DNA from: Acetobacteraceae bacterium
GTDB taxonomy: Bacteria; Pseudomonadota; Alphaproteobacteria; Acetobacterales; Acetobacteraceae
DNA: 35,561 nucleotides
NCBI GenBank assembly: GCA_030037175.1
Contig: JASHRV010000234.1
Location: forward strand, 1 to 35,561
Direction: 5' to 3'
Shown: positions 1-8,319 of the stretch, piece after piece
How positions within the stretch are numbered: position 1 is the stretch's first letter
Layout of the letters: every line of letters begins with the position of its first letter
Position numbers and translations under genes: made by a program
Notes under the pieces: generated by a model
Databases searched by the model: none
The model's input: the letters and a program-made list of their open reading frames with translations, nothing else
Told to the model about the DNA's origin: nothing

Positions 1-1058
1 CCTTCACGGGCGTGCAGTTCCAGGTCGGCGCCAACGAGGGCCAGACGATCGATCTTTCGATCGGCAGCACGATGGCGAACGGGATCGGCCTCAATACTTT
101 GAATGCCGCTTCCGGCGCGACGGCGCTCTACAAGGGCTCCGGCTCGGCAGCGGCGACCGCGGCCGGCACGGCCTTCACTGCCGGGACGATGACGATCTAC
201 GGCTCCGATGGCTCGGCCAAGGTCGCGGTGACGGCGGATGAGTCGGCGGCCACCCTGGCGGCCGCGATCAACGGCCTGACTGACCAGACCAACGTCGCCG
301 CCCAGGCGAGCACCTCGGTCGTGCTGAAGGCCAAGGGCGGCTCGGGCAGCGCCTTCGATTTCACCCTCGGCAACGGAACCAAGGCCGACCCCACCGACAT
401 GGTGACGATCTCTGCAACCGGCGCCTCGGGCGTGATCACGGCCATCAACAACGCCACCGCGACGACGGGGATCACGGCGACCGAGAACGCGAGCGGCGAC
501 ATCGTGCTCACGCAGAGCCAGGGCCAGAACATCAGCATCACGGGGGTGAAGAACGGCTCCTTCACCACCGAGAACACGCCGGCCGCCGGCGTTTACGGCG
601 GCGTGACGAGCGCCGCCGGGGTGTTCACGGCGGCCGCCAGCGGCAGCAGCCTCGTCGTCCAGGGGAAGGTGTCGTTCCAGTCCGACGAGAGCTTCTCGGT
701 CGGCAGCGCCAAGCTCGTGGGCCTGCAGTCGCAATCCACGCTCGATTCTCTCTCCAACATCAACGTGACCACGGTGAGTGGGGCCAACAGCGCAATCAAC
801 GTCATCAAATATGCGATCGAGGGGCTGAACAACCTCGATGGGTCGCTCGGCGCCACGCAGCAGCGGCTGTCGGCCACGCTGCAGAACCTCACCACCACCA
901 ACACCAACCTGCAAAACGGGCTGGGCGTGGTGCAGGACGCCAATATTCCCCAGGTCAGCGAACAGCTCACCGAGACCGAGATCCAGGCTCAGGCGGGGGT
1001 CGCGGCGCTCAAAAGCTCAACGACGCTACAGCAGGCCTATCTTTCTCTGCTGCCGTAA
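1..1058 (+). CDS. Flagellin, 3' part (5' end outside window)
   Basis: The filament subunit, cut by the left edge of the window: the reading frame is open from the first complete codon at base 3 (FTGVQFQVGANEG, a phrase typical of the end of the conserved flagellin N-terminal domain). About 350 residues remain. The middle is Ser/Thr/Ala/Gly-rich and contains a flagellin-IN-like stretch (around ITATENASGDIVLTQ). The last ~90 residues form the conserved C-terminal helical domain (LGATQQRLSATLQNL, then an I-Q-A-Q-A-G-V-A pattern, ending in QAYLSLLP). It would be secreted through the flagellar export gate and polymerise below the FliD cap. fliD and fliS follow directly. The Ser/Thr-rich surface region makes it a possible substrate for the modification enzyme at 14212-17643, which is inference. 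The promoter is not in the window. Confidence 0.93.
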   Translation, partial: FTGVQFQVGANEGQTIDLSIGSTMANGIGLNTLNAASGATALYKGSGSAAATAAGTAFTAGTMTIYGSDGSAKVAVTADESAATLAAAINGLTDQTNVAAQASTSVVLKAKGGSGSAFDFTLGNGTKADPTDMVTISATGASGVITAINNATATTGITATENASGDIVLTQSQGQNISITGVKNGSFTTENTPAAGVYGGVTSAAGVFTAAASGSSLVVQGKVSFQSDESFSVGSAKLVGLQSQSTLDSLSNINVTTVSGANSAINVIKYAIEGLNNLDGSLGATQQRLSATLQNLTTTNTNLQNGLGVVQDANIPQVSEQLTETEIQAQAGVAALKSSTTLQQAYLSLLP

Positions 1059-1137
1059 GGACTGTGGCGCGAGAGGGCGCAATCCGTGGGACAAAGGGCG
1101 ACGGGGAAGATCCCCCGCCGCCTGTCCGCGCGGGGAG

Positions 1138-1160
1138 TTAAAGAAGTGGAAAGAGGCCGA
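1138..1160 (+). promoter_or_regulatory. Possible sigma-28-like promoter upstream of fliD
   Basis: The 134-base gap between flagellin and fliD contains TAAAG (1139-1143) and GCCGAGTG (1156-1163), resembling the TAAA and GCCGATAA halves of flagellar sigma-28 promoters. The spacing between TAAA and GCCGA is 13, two bases shorter than the usual 15, so this is a weak candidate. It is noted because fliD is a late gene and a FliA-like sigma factor is encoded at 29341-29898. A small GGGGA/TCCCC hairpin lies at about 1104-1116 without a T run. Confidence 0.25.
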
Positions 1161-1192
1161 GTGTACAAGGTCGGATCATGGTGGGGTGACCG

Positions 1193-2590
1193 ATGAGCAA
1201 CAGCATTTCGAGCTTGTTCAGCTCCTCCGAAATCAGCCTTGTCGTCAGCCAGCTGGAGACGAGGCTGGACGCCCCGATCACCGTCGAGAAGGACGAGGTC
1301 AAGACGGACCAGGCGCAGATCTCGGCGCTGGGCGCCGTCCAGGGGGCGCTCTCCTCGCTGAGCTCGGCGCTGTCCCAGATCTCCGATCCGTCCTCCATCG
1401 ATGCGATGCAGGCAACGGTCTCCAACAGCAACGTGACCGCATCCGCCGCGGCGAGCGCGGTCGGCGGCTCCTATGCCCTTTCCAACATCATCCTGGCCAA
1501 GCCGCAGGAGCTCCTCTCGACGCTTTATGCGTCGGGGTCGGCGCAAATCGGCAGCGGTGCAGGCACGCTGACTTTCACCTTCGACGGCGGGGGCTCGGCG
1601 ACCGTGAACGTCGCCTCCGGCAGCGCGAGCGTGGGCGGCATCGCCAAGGCCATCAATACGGCCGATGTCGGGGTGACCGCCAGCATCATCCAGTCTGGCA
1701 GCGGCGCCTATCTCTCCCTGCAGGGCACGGAGACGGGGACGAGCGAGGCCTTCGGTGTGACGGGAACCGGGAGCCTCGCCGGGCTCAACTACTCTGCGAG
1801 CGGGAGCGGCTCCACGCTGAGCCTGACTCAGGCTGCCCGCAATGCCCAGTTCGACCTCAACGGCGCGCTGGTGGAGGAGCCGGGCAACAGCGATCTGAGC
1901 GTCGTGCAGGGGCTGACCATCAACCTCACAGCATCGGGCTCGGCGAGCATCAAGATCGCCGCCTCAACGGAGAATCTTTCAACCGCGCTCACGAGCTTCA
2001 CCTCCGAGTTCAACAATGCTCTCTCCGTGCTCGCCAAAGAAACGGAATACAAGGCGGCCTCTTCGTCTTCGGGCAGCGCGAGCAAGAGCAGCAGCTCGGC
2101 CCAGGTCGGACCGCTTCTCGGGGACGTTTCGGTGGAGCAGCTTTCCCAGGCGCTGCTCTCGAGCATCGCGAGCGCCGCCGGCAGCGGCGTGAGCGCGGCC
2201 TCGATCGGGCTCACTCTCGGCAGCGGCGGCTCGCTCACGTTCAGCAGCGCAACGCTGGCTTCCGCCTATGCGAAGAATCCGGAGGCGGTGAACAATCTGG
2301 TGCAGAAGATCGAGCAGAGCGTGAGCGGCGTCCTTGCCGGAGCCATCGGCAGCGGCGGATCCTCCACGAGCGGATCAGGGGCCGGCGAGATCGGGGAGGA
2401 GAGCACCAATCTCCAGAGCACCGTCACCTCGCTCGACGAGGCCATCAGCACGCAGGAGTCGCTTGCAGCCCAACAGGTCGCGAGCCTCGAGGAAGCCTTC
2501 AGCACCGCCGAATCCAAGTTCAGCTCGGCGAGCACGACGCTCAGTTATCTCAGCGCCATTCTGGGCACCTCGAGCGGTTCGGGAGGCTAA
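1193..2590 (+). CDS. fliD: Flagellar filament cap protein FliD (HAP2)
   Basis: A 465-residue protein that caps the growing filament and helps exported flagellin fold at the tip. The N-terminal ~100 residues match the FliD_N pattern (two-helix start, SQLETRLDAPITVEKDEV, then SALGAVQGALSSLSSAL). The centre has the strand-rich FliD/flagellin-IN type segment (LTFTFDGGGSATVNVASG). From about residue 200 the FliD_C domain follows, ending in a helical tail (TNLQSTVTSLDEAISTQESL and beyond) as expected for the coiled-coil leg. The ATG at 1193 is preceded by a GGTGGGG stretch. Length and Ser/Ala/Gly bias fit secreted axial proteins. It sits between flagellin and fliS, the standard late-gene grouping. 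Confidence 0.92.
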   Translation: MSNSISSLFSSSEISLVVSQLETRLDAPITVEKDEVKTDQAQISALGAVQGALSSLSSALSQISDPSSIDAMQATVSNSNVTASAAASAVGGSYALSNIILAKPQELLSTLYASGSAQIGSGAGTLTFTFDGGGSATVNVASGSASVGGIAKAINTADVGVTASIIQSGSGAYLSLQGTETGTSEAFGVTGTGSLAGLNYSASGSGSTLSLTQAARNAQFDLNGALVEEPGNSDLSVVQGLTINLTASGSASIKIAASTENLSTALTSFTSEFNNALSVLAKETEYKAASSSSGSASKSSSSAQVGPLLGDVSVEQLSQALLSSIASAAGSGVSAASIGLTLGSGGSLTFSSATLASAYAKNPEAVNNLVQKIEQSVSGVLAGAIGSGGSSTSGSGAGEIGEESTNLQSTVTSLDEAISTQESLAAQQVASLEEAFSTAESKFSSASTTLSYLSAILGTSSGSGG

Positions 2591-2595
2591 GGACG

Positions 2596-2988
2596 ATGGG
2601 CGCGGACATGCACGGGGCCGGGCATTACAAGCAGGCGATCATGTTCTCAGAGCCGCCGGGGGCGATGTGGATCGTGCGCGGCTGGCGTGGGCTCAGGACG
2701 TACCTGCTGCGCGCAGCGCAGGCAGCGGAGCGTGGCGACGTCGCAGGGAAGGTGGCGGCGGTCAAGAAAAGCTCCGATCTGCTGGCGTTTCTCTACAAGA
2801 TTACGCCGGCAGGGCGAAACGCCCGGCTCGGAACCGCGATCGCCAGGGTCTATGAGCGTCTCCACTGCTTGCTGGCGCTCGGAAACGTGAAAAACGATCC
2901 CGCGTCGTTCAGGGATGTGAGCAATGCGCTGGCACATCTCGAGGCAGTTTTCCTCAAGGCCCATGAAATCTCGAGGACCTTGCGATGA
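2596..2988 (+). CDS. fliS: Flagellin export chaperone FliS
   Basis: A 130-residue, all-helical cytoplasmic protein that in characterised species binds the flagellin C-terminus and prevents premature polymerisation. Visible FliS features are the start with a single Tyr and hydrophobic residues (YKQAIMFSEPPGAM), a long central helix with paired Ala (LRAAQAAERGDVAGKVAAVKK with a break), and the C-terminal half LGTAIARVYERLHCLLALG followed by NDPASFRDVSNALAHLEAVF, matching the FliS pattern of L..LY......L..A...ND...L..V...L..L. The ATG lies five bases after the fliD stop. The stop overlaps the next start (ATGA at 2985), so expression is probably coupled. The sequence is divergent from model FliS proteins, but position and pattern agree. 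Confidence 0.85.
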   Translation: MGADMHGAGHYKQAIMFSEPPGAMWIVRGWRGLRTYLLRAAQAAERGDVAGKVAAVKKSSDLLAFLYKITPAGRNARLGTAIARVYERLHCLLALGNVKNDPASFRDVSNALAHLEAVFLKAHEISRTLR

Positions 2989-3302
2989 CGAGCCCGGTTT
3001 CCTCCGCCCTTCCATCGGCCGTGACCGGTCCCACATCGGCGCCGACCACCGCCTCTCAGACCAGCGCTGCGGCCTCGGCGGCCGCCGGGACGGGCGAGGG
3101 GCGCGATAGTGTCGAGTTCAGCGACCAGGCGGACGCTGCGGCAACCATGCTCGCCGCCGCCAAGGATTCGGGTTCAGGCACGACGAATCCCGCGCTCGAC
3201 ACAATCGCCCAGGACATCGCCAGCGGGATCTACAATCCTCCGCCGAAAGCGATCGCCGAGGCGCTGGTACGCTATGAACGCAGACTGCTCCAAAGCAGAT
3301 AG
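2985..3302 (+). CDS. flgM: FlgM-like anti-sigma-28 factor (candidate)
   Basis: A 105-residue protein with a disordered Ala/Ser/Thr-rich N-terminal half and a helical C-terminal half. FlgM is known to bind and inhibit the flagellar sigma factor until the hook is complete, then leave through the export channel. The FlgM-like pattern is DSVEFSDQADAA in mid-protein followed by LDTIAQDIASGIYNPPPKAI and AEALVRYE, matching the FlgM ending I..I..GtY......IA..Li. It overlaps fliS (ATGA) and precedes an flgN-like gene, and a FliA-like sigma factor is encoded in the same window, which fits the role. Similarity is short and low-complexity sequence dilutes it, so identification rests mainly on the C-terminal motif and context. 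Confidence 0.62.
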   Translation: MTSPVSSALPSAVTGPTSAPTTASQTSAAASAAAGTGEGRDSVEFSDQADAAATMLAAAKDSGSGTTNPALDTIAQDIASGIYNPPPKAIAEALVRYERRLLQSR

Positions 3303-3307
3303 AGGAA

Positions 3308-3754
3308 ATGGACGGCAGGAAGGAATTCTCGCGCCTGCTCGAGGAGGCCCTGGAAGGCGCGGGAAGTCTGCGCAAGAAGGTCGCGGCACTTTCCACCGAG
3401 GTGCTGACCGGCGAACCGCCCCGCATTTTCCGGGCGGCCATGCGGTTGGAAGAGGAGGCAGAGGGCAGCCGTGCGGTGCTGGAGCGGCTGATCGCCATTC
3501 TCGCGCGCGCTCATCTGCACACGCTCGGCTCGGCATATGCTGCGCTGCGTGCCGCCAAAGGTCGTGAGGCCGACGCTGAGCGGATGCGGAAACTGATCGC
3601 CGAGTACCGTGAGGCGAAAACAATCATGGGAATGGCCGCCGGGCATATCGACGCCGCCATCGCGAGCCTCGGCGCGATCCATCCTGATGTGGTCCCAGCG
3701 CCCGAGGGAGAGCGGGGAGACGCGCGGCAGGGCGCGCTGCTCGCCAAGGCCTGA
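3308..3754 (+). CDS. flgN: FlgN-like chaperone for hook-filament junction proteins (candidate)
   Basis: A 148-residue, charged, almost entirely helical protein with no signal peptide or membrane segment. It fits the FlgN family: an N-terminal helical pair starting EFSRLLEEALEGAGSL, a central long helix rich in Glu/Arg, then a TIMGMAAGHIDAAIASLG segment. FlgN is known to chaperone FlgK and FlgL to the export gate. The ATG at 3308 follows an AGAGGAA ribosome binding site five bases downstream of the flgM-like stop. The flgM-flgN pairing is common in proteobacteria and supports the call, because sequence conservation in FlgN is weak. The C-terminal ~25 residues look disordered. The gene ends the first cluster; a 239-base gap follows. 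Confidence 0.6.
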   Translation: MDGRKEFSRLLEEALEGAGSLRKKVAALSTEVLTGEPPRIFRAAMRLEEEAEGSRAVLERLIAILARAHLHTLGSAYAALRAAKGREADAERMRKLIAEYREAKTIMGMAAGHIDAAIASLGAIHPDVVPAPEGERGDARQGALLAKA

Positions 3755-3993
3755 ACATCGGCCGCGCATCCGGCGACCGGGCCTCGGCCCAATGCCAAAA
3801 CAAAGATTTGGGCGCCTGCCTCCCTCGCGACCGGCCAATCTTGTTCCGATTGACGATTTTGCAAGGTTTATAGCCCTTTGAATCGGGCCCCAGGCAGATA
3901 GGCGCAGACGCCGGAGGCCAATCTGGTTTTGCCGCCAACGGGTATCGGGACACGTCAGATCCGTCACCACTTTAGGGAAACTCACAATTTCTC
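3755..3993 (+). other. Intergenic gap before the flgB operon
   Basis: 239 bases without a supported gene between the flgN-like gene and flgB. It presumably holds the promoter of the rod/hook operon. AT-richer patches occur at about 3840-3890 (TTGACG at 3850-3855 and TTTATA at 3867-3872), but their spacing is too short for a convincing sigma-70 promoter, and no GG-N10-GC sigma-54 element was found by eye. I assign no specific site. Confidence 0.5.
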
Positions 3994-4350
3994 ATGAGTC
4001 TTGGCCCGCCAGCTTTTTTGACCTTTGCCGAAAATGTCCTCCATCTTCGGGACGTTCGAGAGAACCTGCTCGCCGCCAACGTCGCCAACGCCGACACGCC
4101 CGGCTACAAAGCTGTGGACATCGATTTTCCGAAAGCGCTCGCAGCGGCCGTGGACGGCTCATCGGGCGATCCTACACCGCAGTACCTGCAGGATTTTCCC
4201 GTCGGGCTCGACGGCAACGACGTCTCGCTGACGACGGAAAAGGTCGAAGCTGTCGAGAACAACGACGAAATCGCAGACGAGGTGACCTATCTTCACCAAG
4301 CCACCAGTGACTTGATCACAGCGCTCCGTCCCAACCCCAACGGTGTCTGA
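3994..4350 (+). CDS. flgB: Flagellar basal-body rod protein FlgB
   Basis: A 118-residue proximal rod subunit, exported without a cleaved signal. The conserved N-terminal rod motif is clear (ENLLAANVANADTPGYKAVD, the ANN-type signature of flagellar axial proteins), and the C-terminal EVTYLHQATSDLITALRP matches the FlgB end. It is slightly shorter than the E. coli protein (138 residues), mainly in the middle. The ATG at 3994 begins the longest flg operon, and its stop overlaps the flgC start (TGATG at 4348-4352), indicating translational coupling. Confidence 0.93.
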   Translation: MSLGPPAFLTFAENVLHLRDVRENLLAANVANADTPGYKAVDIDFPKALAAAVDGSSGDPTPQYLQDFPVGLDGNDVSLTTEKVEAVENNDEIADEVTYLHQATSDLITALRPNPNGV

Positions 4351-4796
4351 TGCCCCAGAATCCAATTTCCGGAGTGACTGGAATCATCGGCAGCGGCCTG
4401 CTCGCGCAGGACGAGCGGATGAGCCTCATCGCCTCGAATATGGCCAACGCAGAATCGATCACCGCTCCGGGGACCGCGCCCTATGCAGCGGTTGAGCCGG
4501 TTTTCGCGGCGCTGCCGCTTTCGGACACGGAGGAAGCCGCGGATCCTACCGACCCCCCGGGCGCCGCGAGCGTCGATGTCGTAACGACAGCGCAGTCCGA
4601 CGCTCCGGCCAAGCTCGTCTACGACCCAGGCAATCCCTATGCCAACCAGGCAGGCTACGTCACGGAGTCCAACGTCTCGGAGGTGCAGCAGATGGTCGAC
4701 ATGATCGACGCCTCGCAGAGCTACGCCGCCCAAGTTGCAGTGCTCGACGAGCATGAGCGCACGGAGACCCTGATCGTCCAGAGCTTCATTGCGTGA
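4350..4796 (+). CDS. flgC: Flagellar basal-body rod protein FlgC
   Basis: A 148-residue proximal rod subunit. The rod signature is modified but recognisable (ERMSLIASNMANAESITAPG). The diagnostic FlgC middle motif is present as YDPGNPYANQAGYVTESNV, followed by a C-terminal amphipathic helix (QQMVDMIDASQSYAAQV) used in axial packing. Length is close to the usual ~135-150. It overlaps flgB by one base (TGATG) and is followed after a short gap by flgD. The acidic middle (EEAADPTDPPGA) is an insertion relative to enterobacterial FlgC. Confidence 0.93.
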   Translation: MPQNPISGVTGIIGSGLLAQDERMSLIASNMANAESITAPGTAPYAAVEPVFAALPLSDTEEAADPTDPPGAASVDVVTTAQSDAPAKLVYDPGNPYANQAGYVTESNVSEVQQMVDMIDASQSYAAQVAVLDEHERTETLIVQSFIA

Positions 4797-4815
4797 CACT
4801 GGAAGAAACCCCACG

Positions 4816-5481
4816 ATGACGACACTTTCCACGGCCACCTCGACCAGCTCGCAGTCCAGTACAGCCGGGAGCAGCACTTCCGGATCCTCGAACACCACGC
4901 TGACCGAGCAGGATTTCCTGCAGATGCTGGTCGCCCAGCTCGAGGATCAAAATCCGCTCTCGCCGAGCAGCCCGCAGGACCTCGCCAACGAGTTCGCGGA
5001 AATGTCCACCGTGACCGGCATCAACAACCTGAACACCGCCGTCAGCGAGATCCAGACCAGCAATGCAGCGGCCGAGCTTGCCCAGGCCGCCGGCCTTGTT
5101 GGACAGACCGTCGCCATCCCGGGCAACACGCTGACCCCGTCTTCCGCGGGCAAAGCCGAAGGGGCGTTCAGCATTTCCTCCGCGGCGAGCAGCGCCACGG
5201 TCTCGATCTTCAATTCAAGCGGCGCCCTGGTCGGCACCGAGTCGCTGCAGAATCTCTCCGCTGGGCTCAACTCGTTCACCTGGTCGGGCGGAACTTCGGG
5301 CCAGAGCTACACGTTCTCGGTGACGGCCACGGGAACGAGCGGCACGGCGCTCACGGCGACGACCTATTCGGCGGCACAGGTCCAGTCGGTCGATCTCTCA
5401 CAATCATCGCCGTCGATATCGATCGGCGCCGGCCAGCCGGAGGTTTCCCTCTCGTCCGTTGCCGGCATTCTCGGAGGATAA
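4816..5481 (+). CDS. flgD: Hook assembly scaffold FlgD
   Basis: A 221-residue hook-cap protein that promotes FlgE polymerisation and is discarded when the hook is finished. The N-terminal FlgD signature is well preserved (LTEQDFLQMLVAQLEDQNPL, then a LANEFAEMSTVTGINNL block). The C-terminal part is the expected Tudor/FN3-like beta region (ALVGTESLQNLSAGLNSFTW). I chose ATG 4816; an in-frame TTG at 4789 would overlap flgC and add an unconserved leader. The protein starts with a Ser/Thr-rich stretch typical of exported axial proteins. The GGAGGA at 5473-5478, just before its stop, serves flgE. Confidence 0.92.
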   Translation: MTTLSTATSTSSQSSTAGSSTSGSSNTTLTEQDFLQMLVAQLEDQNPLSPSSPQDLANEFAEMSTVTGINNLNTAVSEIQTSNAAAELAQAAGLVGQTVAIPGNTLTPSSAGKAEGAFSISSAASSATVSIFNSSGALVGTESLQNLSAGLNSFTWSGGTSGQSYTFSVTATGTSGTALTATTYSAAQVQSVDLSQSSPSISIGAGQPEVSLSSVAGILGG

Positions 5482-5486
5482 TCACG

Positions 5487-6713
5487 ATGTCCCTCATGAC
5501 CGCTCTTTCCGGCCTTCTTGCCGCCCAGGACGGGCTCAGCGTCACAGGCAACGACCTCGCAAATGCGACTACGGTCGGGTTCAAAGCCGGTTCCTCGATC
5601 TTCAGTGACCTTTATCCGGGGAGCAGCGCCAACGTTCCCGGCGACGGTGTGAGCGAACAGGAAATCCAGCAGGATTTCTCCCAGGGGAATCCGGAAACGA
5701 CCAACGACCCGTACAACCTGATGGTCGAGGGGAACGGCTTCTTCGTGGTGCAGAAGGATGGGCAGGACTACTACACCCGCGACGGCGCCTTTCAGTTGAG
5801 CTCGGGCGGGCAGCTGCAGACCGCGAGCGGCAATGCGGTGCTGGGTTACGGGGTCAATGCGAATGGCACCTCGAACGGGATCCTGAGCCCGATCACCATC
5901 CCGACCACCAGCCAGGCCTCGAAGGCCACCTCGGCCGTTTCTCTCTCGGCGGCGCTCAACACGGCGGACTCGGTGATCACGAATGCGTTCAACGCGGGCA
6001 GCAGTGCGACCTATGACGAGACGACATCGGTGGCCGCGTACGATTCGCTCGGCAATGCCAACCATGTCCAGCTCTATTTCGTGCAGAATGCGGCGTCCGG
6101 CTCAGGAACAACGCCGAACACCTGGACGGTCTATGCGCAGCCTGAGAATGCCAATGGCAGCGCGATCGGCTCAGCCACCAACCTGACCACCCTCGCCTTC
6201 ACCTCGAGCGGCGCGCTCCAGTCGGGCGGCTCCGCCACGCTCAATGTGAACTGGGGCAACGGGGCCGCGCCCTCGAAAATCGCCTTCAACTTCAACGGCA
6301 CGACTCTGGCCGCGCAGTCCTTCGCGGTCAACGGGCTCACCAACAACGGCTACGGGCCGGGCCAATATACCGGCGCGACCATCAGCGATACCGGCCAGGT
6401 TCAGGCCGAATACAGCAACGGCCAGAAAGCGACCGTCGGCAATATGGCGCTCGCGACCTTCATCAACAATCAGGGCCTGGTGCCGCTGTCGCAGAATCTC
6501 TATGCCGACTCCGAGACCTCCGGCCAGCCAGTGATCAATACGCCGGGAGCGGGAACGAGCGGCACTCTGGTTTCGGGCAGCGTCGAAGAATCCAACGTCC
6601 AGACATCGAATGAGTTGGTGCAGCTGCTGAACTACCAGGAAGCCTACCAGGCCAACACCAGTGTTCTGCAGGGAGACTGGCAGGATACCCAGAAACTCCT
6701 TCAGCTGAGCTGA
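5487..6713 (+). CDS. flgE: Flagellar hook protein FlgE
   Basis: The 408-residue structural subunit of the universal-joint hook. The N-terminus has the axial signature (LSVTGNDLANATTVGFKAGS), followed by the FlgE/F/G body motif around VEGNGFFVVQKDGQDYYTRD and GAFQLSSGGQLQT. A FlgE-specific central D2-like domain (about residues 170-290) separates these from the C-terminal helix VQTSNELVQLLNYQEAYQAN. The ATG is preceded by GGAGGA at 5473-5478. Length is close to E. coli FlgE (402). It is followed by flgF 13 bases downstream. Confidence 0.95.
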   Translation: MSLMTALSGLLAAQDGLSVTGNDLANATTVGFKAGSSIFSDLYPGSSANVPGDGVSEQEIQQDFSQGNPETTNDPYNLMVEGNGFFVVQKDGQDYYTRDGAFQLSSGGQLQTASGNAVLGYGVNANGTSNGILSPITIPTTSQASKATSAVSLSAALNTADSVITNAFNAGSSATYDETTSVAAYDSLGNANHVQLYFVQNAASGSGTTPNTWTVYAQPENANGSAIGSATNLTTLAFTSSGALQSGGSATLNVNWGNGAAPSKIAFNFNGTTLAAQSFAVNGLTNNGYGPGQYTGATISDTGQVQAEYSNGQKATVGNMALATFINNQGLVPLSQNLYADSETSGQPVINTPGAGTSGTLVSGSVEESNVQTSNELVQLLNYQEAYQANTSVLQGDWQDTQKLLQLS

Positions 6714-6726
6714 ATGGCGCGGGACA

Positions 6727-7476
6727 GTGGCGACCTCCTCTCTGTTCACGGCAATGGCTGGACTCGAGGCCGCCTCGAGCGCGCTCGATACCATTGCGGA
6801 GAATGTGGGCAATGCCGACACGACCGGCTATGCGGCAGCGCAGACGGCAGCGCTGGCGCTGCCCTACTCCGGGGAGGATTCGCCCCCGGGGGCGGACGTG
6901 ACACCTCTGAACGAGGGGACGGATCCAACGGAAGGGCCAATAGAGCGAACCGGTGGGCCCCTCGACCTTGCGGTCAGTGGTGGCTGGCTTCTGGTGCAGA
7001 CTGAGGACGGTGGAGTCGCGCTCACCCGCAACGGTGCGTTGGTTCAAGGATCCGACGGGCTTCTGGAGACTCAGAATGGCGATCCCGTTCTCGATGTGAA
7101 CCAGCAACCGATCAGCCTACCGGCACTGCGCAATCTGCAGGTCTCTTCGGACGGGACGATCTCCGGGATCCCGGCGAACAGCGAATCTCAGCAGACTACG
7201 GTCTATGCCCAGCTCTATCTCGCCGCGACGCCGCAGAACTCAGACCTCGTTCCGCTCGGCAACACGCTTTACGGACTGCAGAACAATATACAGCCGACCC
7301 AGGCCACGAATGCCACGGTGATGCAGGGATATCTTGAGGGCAGCAACGTCAATCCGGTGCAATCCATGGTCGAGATGATCGCGGGCACGCGCTCATTCCA
7401 ACTCCTGTCCCAGATCATCGCCGGCTCAAACAGCAGCGACCAATCTCTCAATCAGGTGCTCGCCACGACCTCGTAA
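6727..7476 (+). CDS. flgF: Flagellar rod protein FlgF
   Basis: A 249-residue proximal rod protein of the FlgE/F/G family. The N-terminus has the axial signature (LDTIAENVGNADTTGYAAAQ), the middle has the LAVSGGWLLVQTEDGGVALT and RNGALVQGSDG block, and the C-terminal helix reads SMVEMIAGTRSFQLLSQII. The start is probably GTG at 6727; an in-frame ATG at 6754 would remove the first turn of the conserved N-terminal helix. Length matches E. coli FlgF (251). It is distinguished from FlgG by divergence in the core motif (GGW in place of GNGYF) and by gene order before flgG. Confidence 0.92.
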   Translation: MATSSLFTAMAGLEAASSALDTIAENVGNADTTGYAAAQTAALALPYSGEDSPPGADVTPLNEGTDPTEGPIERTGGPLDLAVSGGWLLVQTEDGGVALTRNGALVQGSDGLLETQNGDPVLDVNQQPISLPALRNLQVSSDGTISGIPANSESQQTTVYAQLYLAATPQNSDLVPLGNTLYGLQNNIQPTQATNATVMQGYLEGSNVNPVQSMVEMIAGTRSFQLLSQIIAGSNSSDQSLNQVLATTS

Positions 7477-7490
7477 GGGAGACCGCGAAA

Positions 7491-8285
7491 ATGCTTGCAG
7501 CCCTGGAAACCATCGGCACTGGCCTTGAGGCGGTGCAGACCCAGATGGATTCGATCGCGAACAATATCTCGAACGTGAACACATACGGCTATAAGCAGTC
7601 CCTGCCGGTTTTCGAGACTCTGCTCTACCAGAACCAGATCCAGCCCGGCGCCTCGTCGAGTGGCGATACGCTCTACCCGTCCGGCATGGATCTCGGCACG
7701 GGCGTGAAGGTGGCCGCGGAAGTGCCGGTGCTGACGCAAGGCAACCTGACCCAGACCAGCAACCCGCTGGATGTCGCCATCCAAGGCAACGGCTATTTCC
7801 AGGTTCTCCAGCCCGATGGCCAGCTCGCCTATACGCGCGACGGCGCCTTCCAGCTCAACCAGAACGGCCAGATCGTCACCGCGGACGGCTACCAGGTGCT
7901 GCCAAACATCACCGTGCCTCCGAATGCGACCAGTGTCACCATCGCCGCCGACGGCACCATATCGGTGACCACCCCGACTTCGACCAATGCCGTCGTGATC
8001 GGTCAGATACAGCTCGCCAACTTCATCAATGCGCAAGGGCTGCAGCCGGTCGGCCAGAATCTCTACCTTGCCACCACCTCCAGCGGGCCGGCGATCACCG
8101 GCACACCCGAAACCAACGGCCTCGGCTCCATAAACCAGGGCTATCTCGAAGATTCTAACACCAACGTGGTGTCCTCGATGGTCGACCTGATCTCTGCCGA
8201 GCGTGCATATCAGCTGGGAACCGACGTGGCGCAGTCCGCTGGCTCAGAGCTCGGCTATCTTGCGCAGATGGCCGCCAACGCGTGA
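7491..8285 (+). CDS. flgG: Distal rod protein FlgG
   Basis: A 264-residue distal rod subunit, the best conserved axial protein here. It shows MDSIANNISNVNTYGYKQSL at the N-terminus, then DVAIQGNGYFQVLQPDGQLA followed by YTRDGAFQLNQNGQIV in the core, and SSMVDLISAERAYQLGTDVA at the C-terminus. AAGGGAG at 7475-7481 is the ribosome binding site for ATG 7491. Length equals the family norm (about 260). flgA, which often sits beside flgG in alphaproteobacteria, is instead at 17643-18347. Confidence 0.95.
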   Translation: MLAALETIGTGLEAVQTQMDSIANNISNVNTYGYKQSLPVFETLLYQNQIQPGASSSGDTLYPSGMDLGTGVKVAAEVPVLTQGNLTQTSNPLDVAIQGNGYFQVLQPDGQLAYTRDGAFQLNQNGQIVTADGYQVLPNITVPPNATSVTIAADGTISVTTPTSTNAVVIGQIQLANFINAQGLQPVGQNLYLATTSSGPAITGTPETNGLGSINQGYLEDSNTNVVSSMVDLISAERAYQLGTDVAQSAGSELGYLAQMAANA

Positions 8286-8319
8286 GCCTCGGCGGGTCGG
8301 AGAAGATCGGGTCCAGAGC

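Noticed and set aside
838-2595. Extension of the fliS frame far upstream as a 716-residue protein
   Set aside because: The upstream part overlaps flagellin and fliD in another frame and is not protein-like. FliS starts at ATG 2596.
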